A stretch of DNA of 64,000 nucleotides from Deroplatys truncata (Eukaryota > Arthropoda > Insecta > Mantodea > Mantidae): NCBI GenBank assembly GCA_030765065.1, contig CM060977.1, forward strand, positions 133,180,295 through 133,244,294. The letters are read 5' to 3'. The notes under the pieces were generated by a model that saw only the letters and a list, made by a program, of their open reading frames with translations, was not told where the DNA came from and made no database searches. Positions 36,080 to 48,020 of this stretch are shown here, piece by piece. Numbering within the stretch: position 1 is the stretch's first letter; every line of letters starts with the position of its first letter. The translations under genes were made by a program, and so were the position numbers.

Positions 36080-39000
36080 ATGCCTACACACACACCCTGT
36101 AATAAGATTGCAGCAACACAAGATAAAGGAGAAAATTTCGAGTCACCTCATATTAGGATAGAAATTGCGAAGAAAGAGATCATTGCAACTATAGATTCTG
36201 GTTCGTCAGCTTCAATTTGCTCACAGAAATTTTACATAAATTTGGTTAATGAAGGTAACAAAATTATGGCTCTTCCCACTAGTAATTTAGTTTGTCGTGT
36301 TGCAATCGGAAGAACGACACAGGTCATAAAAACACAAGCTCTACTTAACATACTTATCGGCGGAGAGAATTTTGAGGTTATGTTTCTAATTGTCAACCAT
36401 CTGATTTGTGACATAATTATAGGATGTGACTTCCTACATGAATATGAAGCACGTATAGATTTTAAACATGAAGAGTTAAAAATAACAAAAGAAGATAGAG
36501 AAATAAAGGTACCTTTTATAAAAGAGAAAGTTTCTGTGATTGAGATGACAAAGGATGAGAAAAATCTTTGTGACCAAGAGTTTTTTGTACAAATAACAGA
36601 GACTGATACAAATAGTCAGATAAAGCAGGTAGTCACAGAATATGAAGGGAATACCACGCCATATTTTCGACAGCTAGCAGAAATGCCAGAGAAAGTAGAG
36701 AAATTTACAATCCAAACAAAAGACGACCATGTGAGCGAGACAGACAACAGCTGGGAAGAGAAGAGAAATGAGGAAATAATACCCAAGTGTGAAGAAGCTT
36801 ATAATATTACGATAACGCAAAAACAAATCCTTCATGATGTTTTGATGAACAATAGTTCAGTATTTAGTAATATCCCAGGCAGATGTAATGTATATCAGCA
36901 TACATTTCAAGTAGAAGACGTACCACCATATAGGCACAAGTATGACAATTTACCTATAAGTCTTCGGGACAAAGCTAGACAACTAATAAATAGCATGTTA
37001 GAAAATGGGATTATTGAGCAAAGTAATTCTCAGTATATAAATTCAATCTGCTGGAGTATTAAACGAGATGGTAGTTTGAGATTAACTTTAGACGGTAGAT
37101 ATGTCAACAAGTATATGAAGCCAGATCATTTTCAAAGTGAGGGAATTGAACAACTAATTACGAAACTTTCAAGAGGGAGATTTCTGACATCCATTGACCT
37201 CACTGCTTCATATTGGCAAGTGGAATTAGATCCACAAGTGCGTGATTACACTTCATTTCAATACTCGGGGATCCAGTATCGTTTTTGTGTAAATCCTTTT
37301 GGTTTAAAGAACTCAGGAAGTGGATTTTTGAGAGCCATTCACAGTATCTTTGGAAATTCTGCAGATGACTTCTTAATAAAGTATATTGACGACTTCCTAA
37401 TCATTAGTCAAACATTTGAAGAACACATGAATAATGTCCATTATGTGTTAAACAAACTGCAACAACATGGTATGACTGTAAACATACAAAAATCAAAATT
37501 TTGTGTCAAGGAAATAAATTTTCTGGGTTATGTAGTGGATGAACAAGGTATAAGACCTGATCAGAAGAGAATAGAAGCAATAATGAAAATTCCACCACCA
37601 AGGAACGTAAAACAAATTAGACGTCTCTTAGAGGTACCTATTGAACTTTCAGAGTAAGTTCGTACCAAGGTATTCGGTTGAAATAGAACCACTGCGGCAG
37701 CTACTCCGAAAGAACAATAAGTGGAAATGGACAGAGGATCATCAGAAATGTTTTGAGAGAGTAAAAGAACTCTTTGCTAAGTCCATATTGCTCGAGAGGC
37801 CCAGAGAAGATTTGGAATATGAGATTTATGTCGACGCATCAATGCAAGGATACGCCGGAATTTTAGGACAGCGAGACATCAACAATGACTTTCACGTCAT
37901 TAGTACAGCTTCTAGAGGATTTACAAATATTGAGCGGAATTCTTCAGTGACTCAGCTAGAAATTGGAGCACTATATTTCTCATTAATTCGTTTTAAAACC
38001 TATATTTATCAGCAAAAGGTGAAAGTATATTCAGACCACATCAGCTTAACTTTCATACAACGGTGTAGATTATGTAGTGGAAAACTTGCTAGATACATTC
38101 ATGCAATATCTGCATTCGATATTGAGATTATACACATTCCTGGCAAAAATAATACCTTCAGTGATTTGCTATCAAGATTGAACTACAACCCACAAATTCC
38201 CGAAAATATTGAAAGGCCTAGAAATGAAGTCAAAATATTGACAATTGAAATTCCTTTAAGCAAAGAAATGATTAGAAAATTGAAAAATATAGGGGAAATT
38301 CAAAATGAGGACGCAAAATTATTAGAACTTAAAGAAAAGGCACCACTAATTGAAGAGGCAAAGAAAGAAATTGTAGCAATTCGGGATGGGACATTATACA
38401 AGGAGCATGGAAAAGAAGTGCCTAGTTGGAAGGTAATGGTTCCGAAAAGCATGGAAAAGGAACTAATTAGGAATTTTCACGAAGGGTTAGCACACTTAGG
38501 GACGGACCGGACAACTTCTATGATTTTAGAGAATTTATACATATCCAAATTGCGTCAGAAAGTTCGAAAATTTATATCGTGCTGCAACCTGTGTCAGAAG
38601 GCAAAGCAAATAAATGCAGCATATGCATTTGAGACTAATCGGTTATAAGGGATAAGCCGAGATGCGTAATTAGTATTGATATTCATGGTCCGATGCCTCC
38701 AAGTCAATTTGGAAATAAATATATATTTGTCTGTTATGATATATTCAGCAAATATGTAAGAATTTACCCTTTGAGAAAACCTACAGGTTTAGCATGTTTG
38801 AATAGACTACTCAAGTCATATGTGATAGAAGAAGGACCTATTCAATCTGTATTGAGCGATAATGCTTCGTACTTCACAGGAAAAAAATTTATGGATGGAC
38901 TGAAAGAAAATGGCATTAAACAATATTTTTCGTCAAGATACAGACCGAACTCCAACCCAGTGGAGAGGGAAATTAAGGAAATTTCAAATTATTTAAGGGT

Positions 39001-39523
39001 GCTGTGTCATCGAAAACAAACCCAATGGTATGAATATGTGAATTTCGTTCAGAATCTACTAAATGAAATCGTAAACAATGTGACAGGATACAAACCATGT
39101 GAACTTAAGTTAGGAAAGAAGATCAATACAATGTGTAAGAAAATTCCAGAAGCCATTCCAGATGCGCATTCGATACCACAAACAGAAGAAGAGATGTTCC
39201 GAAAAGCATTCGAGAGGATGAAGAAAAAGGCCACAAAAAGAAAAATTAAACATGAAGAAAAGAAGAGAAAGGAATGGAGGATCAAAATAGGACATTTAGT
39301 TTTGGTTAAAACTAAGAAATTGTCGGATAAAGCAAATAAACTTTATTGGCGAATGTTTCTCAAATACCATGGACCATATGAAGTTGTTGAAGTATATGGA
39401 ACAAATACATATGAGTTATGTAATCCAACAACTCGAAAAAGCATTGGAAAGTTCCATATTGAGATGCTGAAGCCATACAACAATGACGTTAAAGGTGAAA
39501 CAGAAGACAAAGATGATAAATAG
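36080..39523 (+). pseudogene. Pol region of the gypsy element (broken fossil)
   Basis: Domains in order, with rough positions: aspartic protease (DSGSSASIC, about 36196), reverse transcriptase (SIDLTASYWQVELD about 37190; YIDDF catalytic box about 37383), RNase H (YVDASMQGYAGILG about 37828; YSDHISL about 38028), integrase zinc-binding HHCC (about 38480-38600), integrase core (DIHGPMPP about 38680 and onward) and a basic C-terminal part with KYHGPYEV about 39363. The order and motifs are Ty3/gypsy. The region carries about two breaks and is treated as non-functional. Confidence 0.85.
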
Positions 39524-40209
39524 TAAATGCTGGATAGTTAAAGACGAAATGCAGAGCAATGTATTGGAACGTAAGAGGGTTAATTATGTATGTATGTATG
39601 TCATAAGAAAGGCGAAATAAATTTTGGACATAACTAAATGCTTAAAAGGAAAATAACATTTTATTAGTAACTGTAACAGCATTTGAAATAAAGCATGATG
39701 TTATATTAAAGTAAAAGTACGTAGATATAATTCCAAGAGTATTGTGGATATAAAATACAAAACAACAAAAATGGGGTAAAAATAATTAAAACAAATACTT
39801 ATGTAGCAAACAAAAAATGTGAAACAGTGTCTAGATTTAATAGATGTAAATATATTTGTGTAGAGGGTGAATATTTTAGTAAATATATATAGTAATTACA
39901 AAAATTCTTAAATGCACAAATTTTTGTCAACAATTTAAGAAAGTAAACAATTTTGTAACAGTAATTAAATAATTCAGGGTACAGTATTTGCTATAAAAAA
40001 TTTGTAATGTCAGATTAAAGTCTAAACACATTAAACCAGAGCCAGTAAGTAGTAGCAAGATAAAGGAAAAACATGTCGTGTGTTAAATACGTGTGAAGTG
40101 TTAAGTGAAAGTGATAGCGTGTGTTCCAAGATTTAGGAGACTAAAAACCCAATTATAAAATTTCCAAACAAGTTGTAAATATTTATAATTATGTTTCTAG
40201 TGGGGCATA
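39524..40209 (+). other. Non-coding 3' internal region of the gypsy element
   Basis: AT-rich, with no open frame of note and no envelope-like sequence. The short purine run AGTGGGG just before the 3' LTR is the best polypurine-tract candidate, though weak. Confidence 0.6.
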
Positions 40210-41214
40210 TGATGCAGTATTTGTTATCACAAATTATTTAAATGTAAAGAGTGATTATAGTATGAATATGCATTATTATGTGACATTGATTTGAGATGTT
40301 TGTTGATTGTAATTATTGTTGGGAAGTAAGTTTATACTGCCTTACTGAAACTGACAATAATAGCGTGCAATAATGCAGCGAGGGGGTGAGCTGTTTATCA
40401 TTATTGGAAACGAGGAAGTTACGTAATATTGGCGCGTTTTTCTTTTAGAATCTTCTGGAACACTTCCCTAGAGCATATGTATTCATAATTTTCATTGGAT
40501 ATAAAAATAGACGCTAATGTTGGCGCGTTTTATTAGCCAATTGCAGCTCAGTTATAATCTTTAGGCATATCTGGGTGAAGGAGTATAAAAGGTAGGTTAG
40601 AGGTAAAGACCCCGTCAGTTCGTCGAAAATATTTGTATGATACACGTCGCCTTCAGTCCAGCAGAAATATTACACGTCGGCTATAGATTCACAAGTTACG
40701 CGTAGTAGAATTATGAAAAATCTAAAGTGTTGTAAAGTTAATTATACAAAAAGTTGAAGCACGCGAATTAAGAGTGATCAGTATTGAAGTTATTATAACA
40801 GTTTCAGTTTGGCGAGTGTCAAGATCAATGTGTAAATGTGATAGTAAATGTGTTCGACAATAAAAGTGTAAAACAAATTCTTTCATCAGTGTTATTTTTG
40901 GATAAGAGACTCCCTTTCGTTTACACAACCTGTATAAAGAGAAGTGCTTGACCAAAAAGATCGTAGCTAGCCGGAGGACAGAGAACCAAAATTAAATAAA
41001 ATAACAGTAGCATTCTTTCAAACGAACACTAATACTGCCGCAAATTGCTAACACCAGATGGAGCTAACAAGCCTAACAAATGAATCACGTCACAAGATGG
41101 ATTCACCACGTGGAGTAAACACAAATACACAAACATTATAAATAATACCGTCACAAATTGGCTCCCAAACGTAGGGCTCAATAAATAAATAAATATAACA
41201 TAAATACCGCCGCA
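40210..41214 (+). repeat. 3' LTR
   Basis: Same length (1005 bp), ends and internal signals as 32515-33519, with about 15 substitutions by eye and no length change. It is followed directly by ACTC (41215-41218), which duplicates 32511-32514. Confidence 0.92.
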
Positions 41215-42040
41215 ACTCACATGACTTTCTCTACTCTTGTACAAACTATTTTTATAAACGCTTATTCCCCATATGCTTCATGTTAATCGAGATGTTACCT
41301 TATTGCTAATTTTCTTGTAGATGCAAGGGGAATAGGTAGGCTTTAAGTGATAGTCAAATATTTTAAGAGCTGGTTGCTATGTGGAGTATTCCATTCTCTT
41401 TGCATTTTTGACAAAAAAAATGAATAACGAATTTGAGAAAAAGTATAAGTATAGGAAAATTTAAGGGAATAGCAAGCAATATCTCGAAAATGGTTCACTC
41501 AACAACAAAAATACATATAACATAAATTGTGTAGTTTAATGCAATCTACATTTTTTGTGTAGTAAAATTTTGTCTATCTCTGATGGTTTACCAGTTATGT
41601 AAAAGTCGTTCACAATGAAGAATACTTTTGGAGACATTCCCAGAAAATTCAAGATAAACATTTCATTTGTCATGAAAATATCTTAAACATATGATATTTT
41701 AATCAAAATCGTTAAGAGCCGTTTTTGAGAAAATTAAAATTTTCAAAAAATGTTCCATGTAAAGGGTAATCTGGGGTGGGGGGATTTTCTTGAAAACTTT
41801 CGTGTCGCATCTCTGGAAGATACTGAACCTAAATACCAAGTTTGGTGTTTATCCGACTGTTCGTTTCTGAGTTATGCTGTTCACAGACACACACACACAC
41901 ACACACACACGGACATGTTTCCAAAAATGCTTGTTTTGGATTCAGGGGGTCTCAAAACATGTATTTCCGGTGAAATCTCGGTATCAAATTTTTGCGTGGA
42001 ATACAATACCTCCCCTACTTACTATACGTAGTAGAGAAAG
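41215..42040 (+). repeat. R repeat, right part of the copy split by gypsy
   Basis: The left 21 bp of this R copy are at 32494-32514 (AAAATCTGATGTGTTAC then ACTC); the rest resumes at 41215 with ACTCACATGACTTTCTC, as in the intact copy at 23177. It ends GTAGTAGAGAAAG and is flanked by TAAAA (32489-32493 and 42041-42045). A (CA)n tract lies at about 41884-41912. It interrupts the hAT relic. Confidence 0.9.
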
Positions 42041-42045
42041 TAAAA

Positions 42046-42640
42046 ATGGCACCTAATATTCCTTTACCTCCTCAGCCTGTTACAACTTGATGGGGCACCT
42101 GGCTAAATGCAGATCATTACAATATATGTAGTTACCAAAATTCTTGGCATTTTGGACAACGAAGATAGTTCTGCAGTACCAGCTGCTTAGTCCTTCATTT
42201 CAAGCACATTACATGAAGATTTGCTGTTCATTAAAAACAATTTTTAGATCTCTCCAAAACCATAGTATGTTTAGAAAAGTCAGGTTATAAAATGCTGATG
42301 CCATAGAGCTCATAGAAGAACTAGCTCATAAGATTGGTAGAGCAGCTGCTGGACCTGTTATGAATAAAGTAAAGTGGAAAATGAAATCCGTCTATGAGAA
42401 AAATCCAGGCTTTTTGAAGATGGCAAATATTAAACATCATTTATAAGGTTATCATGAAATAGATCTTACAATGCAATATTATCTGCAACATTTTATGTTT
42501 GTTTCTGTGACATCATGTGATGTGGAGAGAAGTTTTTCTAACTACAAACATTGTTTAAATGACAGGAGCAGCAACTTCAAATTAGAAAAGTTTAAAATGT
42601 ATGTTGTTATACATTGTATTAAGTTTGAAAATTGAATAGA
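42046..42640 (+). mobile_element. hAT transposase relic, 3' half
   Basis: Continues the hAT from 31735-32488. ATGGCACCTAATATTCC encodes MAPNIP, then LPPQPVTT and WGTWLNADHYN (the hAT RWGTW region). GPVMNKVKWKM and YEKNPGFLKMANI follow at about 42350-42440, and SVTSCDVERSFSNYKHCLND (about 42507-42566) is the C-terminal dimerisation motif. Stops and frame changes are present. The terminal inverted repeat was not located. Confidence 0.78.
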
Positions 42641-43688
42641 CATTGAACATGTAGACATATACTTTTGTATTACATGAATTAATTTTGTCAGCAATATTGT
42701 AAAATGTTAATTTTGCTATACTTCCAGTTATACAGAATGATTCCCAAAACTATTTACATATTGTATTGTTAGGACGTTTGTGTACCCCTGTGATGACTGA
42801 CCTTGTTTACTACTGGAGTTAGATCACATCCTTTTGCTATGCTCACGAGGTGCACATATTGTAAGGCCAAGTCCTAAAAGTCCTAGCTCTCATTATGAGA
42901 GTGGATATCTGTAGTTCTCCTGGATGTCTTTTGGTATGATTTACAACTTTACAACAACACACACTAACTACAGTATATTATGTTTCCTAAAATATGGTCT
43001 ACAAGACTTTTATCTATTCCACTTATTATTCTTATAGTTCTCTTCTGGATTTTTAATATTCTCTCACATTTTTCTCTCCAACATTTAATTCCATACTTTA
43101 ATTCACTTTGAAAGTAAGCAAAATAAACATCTTTCAGTCCTAATAAATTCAGTGCACATTTTGGACATTTGAGCATGTAATAAATAGAAATGTATATTTA
43201 GTTGCTAAATGGCTGTGTGGAGCAATGTAATGCAATTCTACCACAGAAAGCAATATTGTGCTGATTAAACACAATTAAGAGCATCCAATATGTGTGAAGG
43301 CAAAATCCTAAACAATTAAAGATGTTCATCACCCATAGATGCAGATATGTAATTATTTTTGCTACCACATTTGAAGCAAGCAATTTTCACACTGATTGTT
43401 TCTTTTCAAGTGCAGTTTTCTATTATAAATATAACATTATCAAACTATTAATTTCATTTATTAAAGCACAATTTCTTTGAAATTCAGACTAAAAGATTAT
43501 TCAGATAGATTCCAATCACTATAGATGTGCAAAGCTAATAAAAAATAACCTGCATAGGTTGAACTCGGAATTTTGCTCATCCTATTCTATACCGATAGCA
43601 ATGTTCCACTTTTAGTACATAAATGGTAAATAAATAGTTAATATTGAGAGAAAAAATCCAAGTTACTTTTGTGGTCATACCATAATTA
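42641..43688. other. Intergenic stretch between hAT and mariner
   Basis: AT-rich. A - strand frame at 42964-43176 (KCPKCALNLLGLKDVYFAYFQS...) has a LINE-tail flavour (KIQKRTIRIISGI resembles the post-RT block) but is too short to call firmly. Nothing else is recognised. Confidence 0.45.
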
Positions 43689-44700
43689 CAAGGTACGTCC
43701 AGAAAGTAAGTTCCGTTTGGTAATAAAATTAAATTGTGTACAGATACAGAAAAATTATTTATTGCACAAAATTCTGCAACTCTTAAACTACTTTTCCACA
43801 TAACTGCCGAAATTTTGCAGGCATTTTTCATAGCGTGGCACAAGTTTTTGTATACCATCTTCATAGAAGTTTGCCGCCTGTGTCTTCAACCAGCTGGAAA
43901 CATTTTCTTTCAGCTCTTCGTCATTGTTGAAGTGTTGACCGCCAAGGAAAGACTTGAGATGTAAGAACAGATAAAAGTCGCTAGGAGCGAGGTCAGGGCT
44001 GTACGGAGGATGGTCAAACACGTCCCAGCCAAATCCCTGTAGGAGGTTTTGCGTCACATTTGCAGTGTGTGGTCGTGCGTTGTGGTGAAGAAAAACAACA
44101 CCTTTTGACAGCAATCCTCGGCGCTTATTCTGTATTGCGCGGCGCAATTTCCTAAGTGTCTCGCAATAAACATCTGCTTTGATTGTTAAACCACGCGGTA
44201 AGAAATCAATGAATAAGATGCCTTTCCAGTCCCAGAACACTGTGCACATCATTTTTCGAGGTGTCAAGATTTGTTTCGGCTTAACCTTTGCTGGGGATGA
44301 AGTGTGCCTCCATTCCATTGATTGCCGCTTACTTTCAGGGGTGTCGTAAGAAACCCAAGTTTCATCTCCTGTGAGTATCTGTGTCGGAAATTCTTCGCCA
44401 CCTTCATCATAACGGGTCAAAAACTGAAGTGCACTACCCATCCGGTTTGCTTTGTGTTGCTCAGTAAGAATCTTTGGTACCCAACGAGAGCAAAGTTTAC
44501 GAAATTTCAGTTTTTCGGTAACAATTTCATGAATTAGTGATCGTGAGATTTGGGGAAATTCCATAGCGAGAGCACTAATTGTAAACTTGCGGTTTTCCTG
44601 GATCTTGTCATCAATCGCGTGAACCAGTTCTTCTGTAACCAAAGATGGACGCCCACTTCGTTCTTCATCGTGTACTTCACTACGTCCTTCATTGAACCAT
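43689..44700 (-). mobile_element. mariner transposon, 5'-truncated, mutated catalytic site
   Basis: The 3' end on this strand is an inverted-repeat sequence (CAAGGTACGTCCAGAAAGTA on +) next to TA. The frame 43788-44642, extending in phase to about 44700, encodes about 300 of the usual ~345 residues: FNEGRSEVHDEERSGRPS linker, WVPKILTEQHKANR, GDETWVSYDTPESK (first Asp), HHNARPHT and PPYSPDLAPSDFYLF. The second catalytic Asp (family HDNARPH) is His here, codon 44082-44084. The N-terminal DNA-binding half and the 5' inverted repeat are missing, so the copy is dead despite a long open frame. Confidence 0.92.
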
Positions 44701-44705
44701 TTTTA

Positions 44706-45241
44706 CTTTCTCTACTACATATAGTAAGTAGGGGAAGTGTTGTATTCCACCCAAAATTTCGATACCGAGATATCACGGGAAATGCATGTTTTAAGACCCC
44801 CTGAATCCAAAAAAAGCATTTTTGGAAACATGTCCGTGTGTGTGTCTGTGAACAGCATAACTCAGAAACGAACTGTCGGATAAACACCAAACTTGGTATT
44901 TAGGTTCAGTATCCTCCAAGGATGCAACACGAAGGTTTTCAAGAAAATCCCAGAGTACCATAGTACCCTTTACATGGAGGATTTTTCGAAAATTTTAATT
45001 TTCTCAAAAATGGCTCTAACGATTTTGATTAAAATATCATAATTTTACGATATTATTATGACAAATAAAATGCATATCTTGAATTTCCTGGGAATGTCTC
45101 CAAAAGTATTCTTTATTGTGAACGACTTTTGCATAACTGGTAAACCATAAGAGATAGGCAAACTTTTTCTACACAAAAAATGTAGATCACGTTAAAATAC
45201 ACAATTTATGTCATATACATTTTTTTAGTTGAGTGAATCAT
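44706..45241 (-). repeat. R repeat, first part of the copy split by the 9.5-kb element
   Basis: Inverted R copy beginning CTTTCTCTACTACATATAGT, preceded by TTTTA (44701-44705). It breaks off at GAGTGAATCAT and resumes at 54781 with AACCATTTTCGAGATATTGC. It carries the usual (GT)n tract at about 44835-44845. Confidence 0.88.
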
Positions 45242-45420
45242 AGTAGTGTAAGTCCCGGAATAGCCAATTGGATTAACGATAATCCTGCCGCTAGGGGCGC
45301 TAGTGTCGCTAGTGTCGCTGTTAATCCGCGGATTAAGAGCGACGGCTGTAAGTTTGAAAAGCGCCATGAGCGGAAGGATTATCGTTATTGCAATTGGCTA
45401 ATCCGGGACGAGATAAAGGA
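45242..45420. repeat. Left terminal palindrome of the 9.5-kb element
   Basis: The first ~165 bp fold back on themselves: CCCGGAATAGCCAATTG near 45254 pairs with CAATTGGCTAATCCGGG near 45400, and CGATAATCCTGCCGCT pairs imperfectly with AGCGGAAGGATTATCG. Between the arms is a perfect 16-bp palindrome TTAATCCGCGGATTAA (45321-45336). Confidence 0.8.
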
Positions 45421-46175
45421 ATTGAGGATTAAGGAAAGATGAACGAAAAACAGGAAGTGACGTGGAGTGTTTTGATTGGTAAAAATAAGGCGAAATGTGA
45501 TTGTTTCGTTAATTCGGGTGGAAGATGAAGGAAGGAAGATGAAAGAGGTTGGAGGACACGTGATGGAGAGGAACGGAGCGGCGAGGTGTTGTCTGTGCGG
45601 AGGTCGGGACTGAAAGAGGGAAAAGATGGCGAACGAGGGATAAAAAGTATAACAGAAAGTGACGTGTGAAGTTGTGATTGGTGGGAATAAGAAGTGATGT
45701 TATTGGTGGAAAGGAACAAATGAAAGTTGTTGATTGGTAAGAATGAGAGAGATTATGATTGGTGGAAAGAAAAAGGTGTGAGAGAGGGGTATGTTGGAGG
45801 TGATGGGAAAGGTAAGCTTTCCTACCAACAAGATTTGCAAAATCCTCTCCAGAACTCATCAGCAATTTTTGAACGTTGGATGGTAGTTTTCTTGAGTGGA
45901 TAGAGAGATGGGGCGATATGAGACGCGGTGGCGAAAATGGGAACTAAACAAGATGGCGGAGACAAGAGGTCTAAGGACGAGGAAATTTCGAGGTTAGTGG
46001 TCAACATGGCGGACGCGAGAGGTGGGGGCAAGGAGACGCGGTGGTGAGAATGGGAACTAAAAGATGGCGGAAGCAAGAGCTTAGAAGAGCAGATTTTGAG
46101 GTTAAAATAGTGGGAACTAAAAATGGCGGAGGGTCGGCGACAAGGAGATGCGGTGGCCAACGTGAGAACTAAACA
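45421..46175 (-). repeat. Left arm, outer module (inverse of the right-arm module)
   Basis: The reverse complement of 53850-54605 with small differences. In outside-to-inside order it holds ACAGGAAGTGACGTGG (ETS plus CRE-like), ATTGG boxes, CACGTGATGG, GGTAAGCTT, and then repeated units with AAGATGGCGG or CATGGCGGAC. It encodes no recognisable protein. Confidence 0.75.
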
Positions 46176-46760
46176 AGATGGCGTACGCAAGAGGAGGGTA
46201 AGGAGATTTGAGGTTACAGTACCAAAACACCAAAGGATATATTGCTACGCCAAGCAGGCCCGAAAAATAATTATGCGTGTGGTACTTACCTCTTACTGGT
46301 GTTGATGCGTCACCAAAAGCGCAGCAGCTTCACGCGATGCGAAAAAATAAAAGCAAACTGTTTTTGAAAATGCTTAACCAGCTTTAAGATCAACCAACAT
46401 CACTACGCACTGATATACCTAGGTTTTTTTTAAAGCGGTACAGACGCCCTTTGCACAGACGTAATTTAACTATACCAAAAACCTGGTACTGGACCATTGT
46501 AATGGTCGCTAGCGTACGTAGGAGCAGGGTTCTCATTGCCGGTCGAAAGCGGTCAAAAAAGTGTACGACGCAGGTGTTCACAGTAGCTACTGTCGAAGTC
46601 AACCGTCGAGATGTGAATGAACGAAATCTGTTCTTGCTGGCAATCTGGCTCGGAGATGTGAGGAGCGGTGGCAAAAATGGGAACTAAACAAGATGGCGGA
46701 GACAAGAAGTCAAGAACGAGGGGATTTGAGGTTAGTGGTCAACATGGCAGTCGCAAGAGT
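46176..46760 (-). repeat. Left arm, inner ~450-bp core module
   Basis: An inverse copy of 50150-50590 and 52085-52530. It carries GAACCCTGCTCCTACGTACG and CGTCAACACCAGTAAGAGG-type sequence on the - strand, the latter running into a strong 5' splice-site match (AG/GTAAGTA). On the + strand a 60-codon frame (46123-46305, starting MAEGRRQGDAVANV) recurs in all three copies. Function unknown. Confidence 0.65.
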
Positions 46761-46930
46761 GGTAATCAGCAGTGGATGTGCGTCAACGATATGGCCGCTG
46801 AGATTAAAGAGCTGCAAACTGCGCGATAACTTGAAAAATATTGCCCGGCGTGACGCATTGCGCGGCGCGCGCGTTTGCCGTAAACCGTTACAGTTTCCAT
46901 ACTTATATTATCCGTCTTTTTTTAAAAAAA
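46761..46930. other. CpG-rich unique segment
   Basis: GC-rich by local standards, with CGTGACGCATTGCGCGGCGC and GCGCGCGTTTGCCG, ending in a T-run then an A-run (46916-46932). I recognise no gene. Confidence 0.5.
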
Positions 46931-48020
46931 AATAACTAGTTTTTCGGGGTTTTCTCTGGTTGGTAGACGAATGCAAGCTATGTATGCTTTTTTCATAGTT
47001 TTTCCCTGGTCCGTAGGCGTTTGCTGAAGCGGTTGCCGAAGTTCTTTCTATTTATGGTGGTTTTCCCAGTTTTTTCGTGGTTTTCCCTGGTCGGTAGGCA
47101 ATTGTTTAGGTTCTTTCTCGTATTTCGTGGTTTTCCCCTGTTGGCGGGATGTAGCTCAGCACACACACACACGCACGCTCTCATACATTCGCTCACAAAG
47201 CTCTTTCTATTTTGGGGTTTTCCCTCGTTTGTAGACGAATGCAAGCTCTTTCTGCTTTTTCATAGGTTTTCCCTGGTTGGTAGGCGTTTGCTGTAGTGGT
47301 TGACGAAGCCCTTTCTAATTTTCGTGGTTTTTTCAGGGTTTTTTTCGTGGTTGTCCCTGTCCGGTAGGCAAATGATGAAGTTTTTCTATAATGTCGTCGT
47401 TTTCCCTTGTTGGCGCACGGATACTAAGCACATATTCGCACACACACATTCACACACATACATTCGCTCACAAACTCTTTCTATTTTTCGGGGTTTTATC
47501 TGCTCCGTATACGTATGCATGCTGTTTTTCCGTTTTCATAGTTTCTCCCTGGTCGGTAGGCCATTGCTGGAGCGGTTGTCGTACCTCTTTCTGTTTTGTC
47601 GTGGTTTTCCCTTGTCGGTAGGCTATTGTTTAAGTTCTTTCTCCTATTTCGTGGCTTTCGCTTGTTTGTGGGTAAATGCTGGGTGCACACAAACCTCTTT
47701 TTTTTCGTGGTTTTCCTAGTCTGTAGGCGCTTGCTAAAGCTCTTTCTACTTTTTTCGACATTTTTCTCTGGTCCGTAGGCGTTTGCTACAGCGTTTTCTC
47801 AAGCTCTTTCTATCTTGTTTTCATGGTTTTTCCAGATCGGTAGGCGTTAGAATACTCTTAGAGCTTTTTCAGGTTTTTCGTGGTTGTCCCTGTCCGGTAG
47901 GCAAATGATGAAGTTTTTCTATAATGTCGTCGTTTTCCCTTGTCGGCGCACGGATACTAAGCACATACTTGCACACACACACACATTCACACACACATAC
48001 ATTCGCTCACAAACTCTTTC
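46931..48020 (+). repeat. Diverged tandem repeats with TTTTCGTGGTTTTCCCTGGT core
   Basis: About a dozen irregular copies of a ~70-100-bp unit: CTCTTTCTATTTTTCG, GTGGTTTTCCCTGGTCGG, TAGGC then AAATGCTG/GTTTGCTG. Two sub-blocks of about 140 bp (47340-47480 and 47880-48020) are near duplicates, each ending in (CA)n and CATTCGCTCACAAACTC. Open frames on both strands are repeat artefacts. Confidence 0.7.

Larger units (their letters stand above)
32515..41214 (+). mobile_element. Ty3/gypsy LTR retrotransposon (fossil, young)
   Basis: An 8.7-kb element with 1005-bp LTRs (TG...CA) and a 4-bp ACTC duplication (32511-32514, 41215-41218). Order: 5' LTR, primer site, gag region, pol region (protease, RT, RNase H, integrase), non-coding stretch, 3' LTR. 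The protease-RT-RNase H-integrase order is that of Ty3/gypsy. No envelope-like frame is visible between about 39524 and 40209. The LTRs differ at about 15 of 1005 sites by eye (about 1.5%), suggesting insertion within the last few million years under typical insect rates. Gag looks whole; pol carries about two breaks. It sits inside an R copy that itself interrupts an hAT. Confidence 0.93.

Noticed and set aside
39524-40209. An envelope gene in the gypsy element
   Set aside because: No open frame or envelope-like motif between the integrase end and the 3' LTR.
44701-44705. R having truncated the mariner by inserting into its coding region
   Set aside because: The sequence on the far side of R (55086 onward) does not continue mariner, so the mariner appears to have been truncated before R inserted.
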